Assembly: GCA_027073795.1 (NCBI GenBank)
Contig: JALTEW010000305.1
Location: forward strand, 1-20,156
Length of the DNA stretch: 20,156 nucleotides
Direction: 5' to 3'
Source: a bacterium
Lineage (GTDB): Bacteria; Desulfobacterota; S145-22
Shown one piece after another: positions 13,970 to 20,156 of the stretch (the first letter of the stretch is position 1; the number at the start of each line of letters is the position of its first letter). The notes under the pieces were generated by a model. It made no database searches. It was not told the origin of the DNA and saw only the letters and a program-made list of their open reading frames with translations. The translations under genes were made by a program, and so were the position numbers.

Positions 13970-14380
13970 ATGGCTGGAAAATTTCTACTGGAAGTGGTGA
14001 CCCCAAGAAGGATGGTCTTGAGTGAAAAAGTGGACGAGATTACTGCTCCGGGTGAACTTGGGGAGTTTGGTGTGTTGCCGGGACATATTCCTTTCTTTTC
14101 AACCCTGGGAATTGGGGAGGTTATGTATCGTCAGGGAGAAAAGAAGAGGTATATAGCCGTAAGTTGGGGATTTACTGAAGTTCTTGGTGATAGGGTGACC
14201 ATTCTTGCCGAGATTGCCGAGTTGGATACTGAAATCGATGTTGACCGGGCAAAGAAGGAGAAGAAACTGGCGGAAGAGAGACTGAGAACTATGAGCGCGG
14301 ACCATAAGGATTATCTGACGGTTAAAGCTTCTCTCGACAAGGCGATGACTCGGGTGATTGTCGCAGGTAGACGAATGTAG
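13970..14380 (+). CDS. atpC: ATP synthase F1 subunit epsilon
   Basis: This rotor subunit joins gamma to the c ring and can inhibit ATP hydrolysis through its C-terminal helices. It has 136 residues. The N-terminal beta-sandwich shows LEVVTPRRMVLSEKVDEI, then GELGEFGVLPGHIPFF, the family signature, and YIAVSWGFTEVLGDRVTIL. The C-terminal helical hairpin (IDVDRAKKEKKLAEERL onward) is present, so autoinhibition is possible. ATG 13970 has GGAG about nine bases upstream. It is the last gene of the ATP synthase operon. A large hairpin follows within 31 bases. Confidence 0.96.
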   Translation: MAGKFLLEVVTPRRMVLSEKVDEITAPGELGEFGVLPGHIPFFSTLGIGEVMYRQGEKKRYIAVSWGFTEVLGDRVTILAEIAELDTEIDVDRAKKEKKLAEERLRTMSADHKDYLTVKASLDKAMTRVIVAGRRM

Positions 14381-14410
14381 GGTCGCTTCTTAATCGAGTA
14401 GATGATAAAG

Positions 14411-14470
14411 GCCCTTTCAGCTAATATGGAGGTGAAGTCCATTGACGTTGAAAGGGCAAAATTTTATATT
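14411..14470 (+). terminator. Hairpin after the ATP synthase operon, possible terminator or proS leader element
   Basis: GCCCTTTCAGC (14411-14421) pairs with GTTGAAAGGGC (14447-14457), eleven pairs including one G-U, followed by AAAATTTTATATT. An inner stem ATGGA (14426-14430)/TCCAT (14438-14442) lies in the loop. It could terminate atp transcription, though the T-rich tract starts four bases after the stem. The loop contains GGAGGTG, a strong ribosome-binding-like sequence, so a proS leader function is also possible. Confidence 0.45.
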
Positions 14471-14501
14471 GAAGGTTCTAAAATAAAAAGGAGATGAGCA
14501 G

Positions 14502-16220
14502 ATGCGTTATTCCCAGATGTTTTTACCAACCATGAAGGAAACCCCGGCTGAGGCTGAGGTTATTAGCCATCAGTTGATGTTCAGAGCAGGTATGATTCGC
14601 AAGGTAGCTGCTGGTATCTATACCTATCTGCCTTTGGGACTCAAGACCCTTCGAAAGGTTGAGAATATTATTCGTGAGGAGATGAATGCCGCTGGGGCGC
14701 AGGAACTTCTCATGCCGATGGTTCAACCCGCCGATCTTTGGATGGAAAGCAAACGCTGGGAATTTTATGGCAAGGAGCTTTTAAGACTGAAGGACAGGAA
14801 TGACAGGGATTACTGCCTGGGGCCCACGCACGAAGAGATCATTACAGACTTGGTTCGCAAGGAGGTTCGTTCCTACCGCGATCTGCCTCTGAATCTTTAC
14901 CAGATACAGACGAAGTTCAGGGATGAAATTCGCCCGAGATTTGGGGTGATGAGGGCACGGGAGTTTATCATGAAGGACGCCTATAGTTTTGATAGGGATG
15001 ATGCCTCTGCCGAGGAGAGCTATCAAAAGATGTACACGGCCTACAGCCGTATTTTTGAACGATGCGAGTTGTTATTCAAGGCAGTGGAAGCTGATACGGG
15101 AAGTATCGGTGGCAGCAATTCCCATGAGTTCATGGTTTTGGCTGAGACAGGGGAAGACCTTATCCTTTCCTGCGATCGTTGTGATTATGCCGCTAATATG
15201 GAAAAAGCGGTTTCTCTTTTACCGGAAATGGACAGGGGGTTGCATAAAAAAAAGGCGGTGGCAACCATGGAAAAGGTTTATACCCCGGGTAAAAGACGTA
15301 TAAAAGAGGTGTCGAGCTTTTTAAAGGCAAGGTCGGAAGAGCTGATTAAGACGATGATTTTCGAGACAGACAAGGGGTTTATAGCCGGATTGGTCAGGGG
15401 AGACTTTGATATAAACCCGATAAAGTTGAAAAATCTGGTGGGAGCCAATTTTATTGCCCTTGCCTCGGACAATGAAGTTGAAAAGATTACGAATGCCGCC
15501 GTGGGCTTTGCGGGGCCTGTCGGTTTGTCGATACCTGTCATCGCGGATCCTTCGGTTATGACCCTGCAGGATGCGGTTTGCGGGGCCAATGAAACCGACT
15601 ATCATCTTATTCATGTGAATCCTGAGAGAGATATCCACGCGAAGAGAGTGGTCGATATCCGTCTGGCGAGGGAAGGGGAAATCTGTCCCCGATGTGGCAA
15701 GGGGACACTTAAGATGTTTCGTGGCATTGAAGTAGGGCATGTCTTTAAGCTGGGGACGAAGTACAGTGAGGCTTTAGGAGCCACGTTTCTCGATGAGGAA
15801 GGGAAGGAGAGGTTGTTGATTATGGGGTGTTATGGCATCGGTGTCGGACGCACCGTGGCAGCAGCGATTGAGCAGCGTCACGATGAGCATGGAATTATCT
15901 TTCCCAGGAGCATTGCCCCGTTTTTGATCGAGGTGCTGCCGGTTCAGACGAATAATGAAAAAGTTGCTAAACTCTCTGAGGCGTTATATGGGACTTTTCG
16001 TCAAAAGGGATGGGATGTCTTGCTGGATGATCGGCATATTCGTCCCGGCATAAAGTTCAAGGATGCCGATCTGATAGGAATTCCTTTTAGGGTTACCCTT
16101 GGCAGGAAGTTTCTTGATAAAAATGTGGTGGAAATTAAATCGCGCGAAACGGGGGAAGTTACAGAGATAGCGGCGGATGGGGTTATTGATGAGCTTGAGA
16201 AGAGATTGAGCCGTGATTGA
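14502..16220 (+). CDS. proS: Prolyl-tRNA synthetase (bacterial type with editing domain)
   Basis: This class II aminoacyl-tRNA synthetase charges tRNA-Pro. Its 572 residues match the bacterial ProRS form with an inserted editing domain. Visible parts are motif 1 region GAQELLMPMVQPADLW, GPTHEEIITDLV, motif 2 FRDEIRPRFGVMRAREF followed by MKDAYSF, and an insertion of about residues 235-400. The insertion contains ELIKTMIF with the conserved lysine and resembles YbaK-type deacylases that remove misacylated Ala. Motif 3 is MGCYGIGVGRTVAAAIEQ and the C-terminal anticodon-binding domain follows (EVLPVQTNNE onward). ATG 14502 has AAAAGGAG seven bases upstream. The 3' end overlaps the next gene by eight bases. 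A run of eight A (15246-15253) encodes HKKK at the start of the insertion. Confidence 0.98.
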   Translation: MRYSQMFLPTMKETPAEAEVISHQLMFRAGMIRKVAAGIYTYLPLGLKTLRKVENIIREEMNAAGAQELLMPMVQPADLWMESKRWEFYGKELLRLKDRNDRDYCLGPTHEEIITDLVRKEVRSYRDLPLNLYQIQTKFRDEIRPRFGVMRAREFIMKDAYSFDRDDASAEESYQKMYTAYSRIFERCELLFKAVEADTGSIGGSNSHEFMVLAETGEDLILSCDRCDYAANMEKAVSLLPEMDRGLHKKKAVATMEKVYTPGKRRIKEVSSFLKARSEELIKTMIFETDKGFIAGLVRGDFDINPIKLKNLVGANFIALASDNEVEKITNAAVGFAGPVGLSIPVIADPSVMTLQDAVCGANETDYHLIHVNPERDIHAKRVVDIRLAREGEICPRCGKGTLKMFRGIEVGHVFKLGTKYSEALGATFLDEEGKERLLIMGCYGIGVGRTVAAAIEQRHDEHGIIFPRSIAPFLIEVLPVQTNNEKVAKLSEALYGTFRQKGWDVLLDDRHIRPGIKFKDADLIGIPFRVTLGRKFLDKNVVEIKSRETGEVTEIAADGVIDELEKRLSRD

Positions 16221-17424
16221 TGCTTCCCTCCTGCCTGTGAGCGGGGTTACGAGAGATGAGCTGAACCAGAGGGCGAAACGGCTTGGTGAAGCACTGGCCA
16301 GAAAAGATATCTCCCTTGCTATTATCGGATATAACCCCGATCTGTTTTATTTTACAGGTTCTATTCAACAGGGGTTTGTCCTTATTTCACCGGAAGGGGA
16401 AATGGTTTATTGTGCCAGAAAAGATCCTGACCGTGCTCTGCTGGAATCTCCCCTTGAAACAATTGTGGCGTTTTCCCGTTTCAAAGAGATAAGGCTTGTT
16501 ATTGAGCGGTTTTTTGGAAAGGTCCCAGGGAAAATCGCACTTTCCTTTGATGTTATGCCGGTTGCCCTGTTCAACCGGTTCAAGGCCCTTTTGGGTAAGG
16601 TGGAGTTTGTGAATGGTTCGGATCTGGTGCGCTCATGCCGCATGATTAAATCGCCTCTTGAGGTGCAGGATATTGTGAAAGGTGTTGAGATATATGACAA
16701 GACGATAGAGCAGATGCCACATCTAATTCGGGAAGGAATGACGGAAGCGGAAGCGGAAGCAGCCCTGTTGTTTTTCATGCGGCGTTTAGGGCACCATGGA
16801 ATGGTGAGAATGCGAGGATGGAACCAGGAAGGCATCAACGGGTATCTCTATGCGGGAAAGAGTTCTGCGGTTCCCACCTTTCTTGATGCGCCTCTGGGCG
16901 GTGTCGGGCTCACTCCGGCTATTGCTATGGGTGGGGGGACCCATAAAATCCAGCGAAATGAGCCCATTGTTTTTGATGCTTCTCCAGGATCAAATGGTTA
17001 CATCTCAGATCAGACACGAACAGCCGTGATTGGGGAACTGTCCTCCAGACTTGAAAAAGCCTATCATATTGCGGTAGACATGATTCAAAGATTTGAAACG
17101 GAAGCAGCACCTGGGGATGCCTGCAGTGACTGGTATCTCAAGTTAAGGGACATGGCCAGAAAGGCCGGACTGGAAGATAACTTTATGGGTTTCAGGAAGA
17201 AGCGTGTCAGGTATGTAGGCCATGGAATTGGGCTCGAATTGAATGAATGGCCTGTTCTTGGGGAAGGTCTTCCATGGCGACTGGAACAAGGGATGGTCCT
17301 TGCCGTAGAGCCCAAGATGGTTTTCCCCGAATGGGGTGCCGTGGGGATAGAAAACGATTACCTTGTAACAGAGGCGGGTGTCAAGAGGCTTTCCATCACG
17401 AACAATGAAATTATAACTCTTTAG
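16213..17424 (+). CDS. M24 family metallopeptidase (Xaa-Pro aminopeptidase/dipeptidase type)
   Basis: This is a creatinase/prolidase-fold peptidase of 403 residues. The N-terminal creatinase-like domain (residues about 10-150) is followed by the pita-bread catalytic domain. All five metal ligands are present: D255 (FDASPG), D266 (GYISDQTRT), H337 (GHGIGLELNE), E366 (AVEPKMV) and E380 (GIENDYLV). These enzymes usually use two Mn or Co ions to cleave bonds involving proline, but several relatives act on other substrates, so the specificity is not settled. GTG 16213 overlaps the proS stop by eight bases, implying coupling to proS. No signal peptide is visible, so it should be cytoplasmic. A role in supplying proline from peptides for the neighbouring synthetase is attractive but inferred. 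Confidence 0.88.
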   Translation: MIDASLLPVSGVTRDELNQRAKRLGEALARKDISLAIIGYNPDLFYFTGSIQQGFVLISPEGEMVYCARKDPDRALLESPLETIVAFSRFKEIRLVIERFFGKVPGKIALSFDVMPVALFNRFKALLGKVEFVNGSDLVRSCRMIKSPLEVQDIVKGVEIYDKTIEQMPHLIREGMTEAEAEAALLFFMRRLGHHGMVRMRGWNQEGINGYLYAGKSSAVPTFLDAPLGGVGLTPAIAMGGGTHKIQRNEPIVFDASPGSNGYISDQTRTAVIGELSSRLEKAYHIAVDMIQRFETEAAPGDACSDWYLKLRDMARKAGLEDNFMGFRKKRVRYVGHGIGLELNEWPVLGEGLPWRLEQGMVLAVEPKMVFPEWGAVGIENDYLVTEAGVKRLSITNNEIITL

Positions 17425-17446
17425 TGAGCGAGTATGGGATAAAAAA

Positions 17447-17533
17447 TGGTGCCGAAGGCGGGACTCGAACCCGCACAGGCGTACACCCACTAGACCCTGA
17501 ACCTAGCGCGTCTACCAATTCCGCCACTTCGGC
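17447..17533 (-). tRNA. tRNA-Leu (anticodon CAG)
   Basis: On the minus strand the gene starts GCCGAAG and ends CTTCGGC-A-CCA, a perfect 7-bp acceptor stem with discriminator A and an encoded CCA. The D-arm reads GGAATTGGTAGACGC, the anticodon stem-loop is CTAGG-TTCAGGG-TCTAG with CAG as the anticodon, a long variable arm marks it as class II, and the T-loop is GGTTCGAGTCC. At 87 bases the size fits tRNA-Leu. A run of six T follows the CCA directly, probably acting with the acceptor stem as termination signal. It converges on the M24 peptidase gene and diverges from glnD. Confidence 0.97.
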
Positions 17534-17543
17534 ATACACCTAA

Positions 17544-17572
17544 ACCCTACAATATATAGCGTGGGTTGTCAA
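17544..17572 (-). promoter_or_regulatory. Promoter of the tRNA-Leu gene
   Basis: On the minus strand, TTGACA (17567-17572) is separated by exactly 17 bases from TAGGGT (17544-17549). The predicted transcription start lies only a few bases before the mature tRNA 5' end, as is common for tRNA genes. The -35 lies three bases from the glnD start codon, so this promoter overlaps the glnD leader. Confidence 0.65.
17548..17553 (+). promoter_or_regulatory. Possible -10 box for glnD
   Basis: TACAAT (five of six matches) lies on the + strand and overlaps the tRNA -10 on the other strand by two bases. The corresponding -35 position falls in the tRNA acceptor region and matches poorly (CACTTC). If used, transcription would start near 17560, leaving a leader of about 16 bases before the glnD ATG. 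Confidence 0.3.
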
Positions 17573-17575
17573 TAA

Positions 17576-20156
17576 ATGATAGAAAAATCACGTAAAAGGG
17601 GGAAGGTTTCTATAAAGGCCTTTCCTGAATATCTTGAATGGGGAAATGTTCAGAAGATAAGGAAGGGGCTTGAAAGAGATATGACAAGCCCTGATTTTTC
17701 ACCAGAATCATTTTTTAGGCGCTATACAGCCGCTTTGGATGGTTTGGTTTCCGAAGTGGCGGATGATTATTCCCTTAGACTCGGAACGTCAAGAAAAGGG
17801 TTGGTTCTTGTCTCCATAGGAGGATATGGCCGGAGAGAGATGTCTCTTTACTCGGATGTGGATATTATGGTTCTTTATCAGGGTCGATCTAAGAAAGAAA
17901 TCGAGACGTTTATTAAAGAGTTTATGTACCCTTTGTGGGACATGGGCTTGGATATCGGGTATAGTGTTCGAACCCCTGGAGAGTGTAAAAAACTGGCAGG
18001 ACAGGATATCACCATTTACACCTCCCTCGTGGAAAGCAGATATTTGTGGGGGGACGGAATCCTGTATAACCGGTATACAAAGGAGATCTTGACGGAATTT
18101 CTGAGGGAGCGACCGGAGAACACCCTATACAAATTACGAACCTCTTCTCAGAAAAGACATGCTCATTATGGGCGATCAATCTTTCTACTTGAACCACATG
18201 TAAAGGAAGGGAAGGGGGGATTGAGAGATTTTCATGCTATTCGCTGGGCCCTTTGGGCCTTTGAAGGGGTGTTGAAGATTGATGAATGGGTTACAAGGGG
18301 GATCATATCAGCTTCTTCCGGCCAGGAGTTGAAAGAGGCCCTTGGCTTTCTATGGAAGACGCGGTTGTGTCTTCATATGATCTCAAATCGAAAGAATGAC
18401 CGGCTTACCTTTCAGGTCCAGGAAGAAATTGCCCAAAGGCTTGGGTACCGCCATAAAGGCCATACCCTTGATGTTGAAGTTTTCATGAGAGATTACTACG
18501 AAAAGGCTGCCATCCTCAACAGAATTATGTCCCTCGTTTTTGAGAAATTAGCCTGGAGAAAACAACCTTACAGGATTTTCTCACGCATGCCTGTAGCGAA
18601 GCGTATCGGAAAAAACTTCCTTTTGAAACAGGGAAAGGTTGAAGTTATTCATAAAGCGGTTTTCGAGAGTGAACCTGTAGAGATGGTTCGTGTCTTTTAT
18701 TTTGCGGCGCGTTATGGGGTAGATGTTGGGTGGAAAACAAAGGAGTACATCACGGATGTCCTTTCATGCGTTGAAAAACCTTTGAATCAAAGCCGGGAAG
18801 CGCAGGAATTGTTTCTTGATATTTTCCGCAAAGGTAAGACGATTGCTTCAACCCTTTTGCAAATGAACCAGGTGAGGCTTTTAGAACGCATGATTCCTGA
18901 GTATAAAAATATCTATTGTCGTGTGCAGCATGATGTTTATCATATCTATACCGTGGACATCCATTCCATTTTCACCGTTGGGGAAATGGAGAGATTACGA
19001 GATATCCGGGAAGGTTCAGCTGAAATGTTGGCGGCTAAATTAGCCAGGGAGATCGAATTGCCTTTTGTGCTTTTTTTGGCAGGGTTTTTGCACGATATTG
19101 GCAAAGGGACAGGAAAGGGACATGCTCGGTGGGGAGCCAAAATTGTAGGGAAAATATCTGACAGGTTCAGCCTTCCAAAACCCCAGAAGGATCTCCTCGT
19201 TTTTCTCGTAAAAAATCATCTGCTGATTTCAGAAACAGCCCAGCGTCGGGATTTATTCGAGGAAAAGCTGATTGTTTCTATGGCCCATATCATCGGATCG
19301 GTCGAAAGGCTTAAAATGCTTTTTGTTCTCACCTATGCGGACATTAAAGCGGTTGGGCCGGAGGCATGGAACGAATGGAAGGGATATCTGCTCCAGGAAT
19401 TCTTCTTCAAGGTTTTACATGTTCTGGAGAAAGGAGAAGAAGGAACGAAGGTTGCGGCACTGAGGATAAAACGTCACATCAGGGAAACCCAGAACTGGAT
19501 TCGTGAAGCTGGTCTTCCGCAAGGGGAGTATTTCGCATTACTTGATTCGCTTCCACATCGATATCTCTTGCAAACCCCTCCAGGAGTCATAAAAAGGCAT
19601 CTCCATTTGCTTAATCGGCACCAAAATGAGCCGGTGGTATGTGATATTACAGAAGATCCCTTCAAAGGGGTATCGGAAACGGTTGTGATTACCCGTGACC
19701 GGCACGGGTTGTTTTCATTCATCGCGGGGGTGATGGCGGCAAATGGAATCAATGTCTTAAATGCAGAAATCCACACCACGACACGTCATGTAGCGATTGA
19801 TATATTCCGTGTCAATTCCCCCTTTGAGCCTAGCCTTGTAAAATCGGGAATATGGGGGAAGTTTTGTGAGGATTTAGAGAAAGTTCTTTCAGGGGAAGTG
19901 GACCTGACAACGCTTGTAGACAAAAATCGCCTTTCTTCACCGGTGAGGCGAAAGGGAAGGGTAACCCTGCCACCTGATGTCCGCGTCGATAACGAAACCT
20001 CTGATTTCTATACGATCGTGGATGTCTTTGCAGATGACAGGGTAGGGCTTTTGTATGACATTACGCGGACCCTTTCTTCGCTTGGACTGGATATATCTCT
20101 TGCAAAGATATCCACCAAGGTGGACCGCGCGGCGGATGTTTTTTATGTCCATGATG
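17576..20156 (+). CDS. glnD: Bifunctional PII uridylyltransferase/uridylyl-removing enzyme, 3' truncated by window
   Basis: GlnD senses glutamine and adds or removes UMP on PII proteins, controlling nitrogen assimilation. The frame is open for 860 residues to the end of the window; E. coli GlnD has 890. Domains in order are: a nucleotidyltransferase with GGYGRRE from residue 82 and DVD (D94, D96) as metal ligands; HVKEGKGGLRDFHAIRW, typical for GlnD; an HD hydrolase domain with LHDIGKGTGKGH (H506, D507); ACT1 from about 703 (ITRDRHGLFSFIAGVM); and ACT2 from about 813, cut off by the window. Both catalytic sites look intact. ATG 17576 is the first possible start, because an in-frame TAA precedes it directly; there is no recognisable ribosome binding site. 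It is transcribed divergently from tRNA-Leu across 42 bases. Confidence 0.95.
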   Translation, partial: MIEKSRKRGKVSIKAFPEYLEWGNVQKIRKGLERDMTSPDFSPESFFRRYTAALDGLVSEVADDYSLRLGTSRKGLVLVSIGGYGRREMSLYSDVDIMVLYQGRSKKEIETFIKEFMYPLWDMGLDIGYSVRTPGECKKLAGQDITIYTSLVESRYLWGDGILYNRYTKEILTEFLRERPENTLYKLRTSSQKRHAHYGRSIFLLEPHVKEGKGGLRDFHAIRWALWAFEGVLKIDEWVTRGIISASSGQELKEALGFLWKTRLCLHMISNRKNDRLTFQVQEEIAQRLGYRHKGHTLDVEVFMRDYYEKAAILNRIMSLVFEKLAWRKQPYRIFSRMPVAKRIGKNFLLKQGKVEVIHKAVFESEPVEMVRVFYFAARYGVDVGWKTKEYITDVLSCVEKPLNQSREAQELFLDIFRKGKTIASTLLQMNQVRLLERMIPEYKNIYCRVQHDVYHIYTVDIHSIFTVGEMERLRDIREGSAEMLAAKLAREIELPFVLFLAGFLHDIGKGTGKGHARWGAKIVGKISDRFSLPKPQKDLLVFLVKNHLLISETAQRRDLFEEKLIVSMAHIIGSVERLKMLFVLTYADIKAVGPEAWNEWKGYLLQEFFFKVLHVLEKGEEGTKVAALRIKRHIRETQNWIREAGLPQGEYFALLDSLPHRYLLQTPPGVIKRHLHLLNRHQNEPVVCDITEDPFKGVSETVVITRDRHGLFSFIAGVMAANGINVLNAEIHTTTRHVAIDIFRVNSPFEPSLVKSGIWGKFCEDLEKVLSGEVDLTTLVDKNRLSSPVRRKGRVTLPPDVRVDNETSDFYTIVDVFADDRVGLLYDITRTLSSLGLDISLAKISTKVDRAADVFYVHD

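Noticed and set aside
8484..14380. ATP synthase operon lacking a and c subunits as a sign of a broken or sodium-specific enzyme
   Set aside because: Splitting of a and c into another locus is normal in deltaproteobacteria; ion specificity resides in the c subunit, which is not in the window.
14426..14497. 23-codon ATG frame between atpC and proS
   Set aside because: No ribosome binding site, and the ATG lies within the inner stem of the hairpin; probably chance.
1..20156. CRISPR arrays, insertion sequences, phage genes, toxin-antitoxin or defence modules
   Set aside because: No regularly spaced direct repeats, transposase motifs, integrase or terminal inverted repeats were seen; nearly all the sequence is accounted for by housekeeping genes.

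Overview
This is an ordinary chromosomal stretch of a Gram-negative bacterium, probably a deltaproteobacterium (Desulfobacterota, Syntrophus- or Geobacter-like). The evidence is: (i) an ATP synthase cluster in the order b', b, delta, alpha, gamma, beta, epsilon, with the a and c subunits not adjacent; (ii) parA-parB followed directly by a bactofilin gene; (iii) a long proteobacterial PlsB; (iv) a complete GlnD architecture. The lineage call is inference from gene order and protein style. No mobile element, phage, CRISPR array or defence island is visible. I did not find an undescribed multi-gene system; the points worth a second look are mostly regulatory DNA and small ORFs.

Layout. Bases 1-3574 (+) hold the 3' end of prmA (ribosomal protein L11 methyltransferase), rsmE (16S rRNA methyltransferase) and plsB (glycerol-3-phosphate acyltransferase), tightly packed. 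A 37-codon ORF with a strong ribosome binding site follows. Bases 3771-5869 (+) hold parA, parB and a bactofilin, a chromosome-segregation and cytoskeleton group. Bases 6030-8096 hold a secreted DUF3617 protein (+) converging on a beta-CASP metallo-beta-lactamase-fold RNase (-).

Bases 8097-8483 are a 387-base divergent intergenic region, AT-rich and full of inverted repeats, with the probable ATP synthase promoter. Bases 8484-14380 (+) are atpF', atpF, atpH, atpA, atpG, atpD and atpC. These encode the peripheral stalk and complete F1; the membrane a and c subunits must be encoded elsewhere. A hairpin closes the operon. Bases 14502-17424 (+) hold proS (prolyl-tRNA synthetase) and an overlapping M24 (Xaa-Pro type) peptidase, plausibly linked through proline. 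A tRNA-Leu(CAG) gene lies at 17447-17533 (-), and glnD (PII uridylyltransferase) starts divergently from it at 17576 and runs off the window inside its second ACT domain.

Most genes overlap or are separated by a few bases, so a few long transcripts are likely. Promoter, operator and terminator calls come from inspection by eye and are less certain than the gene calls.
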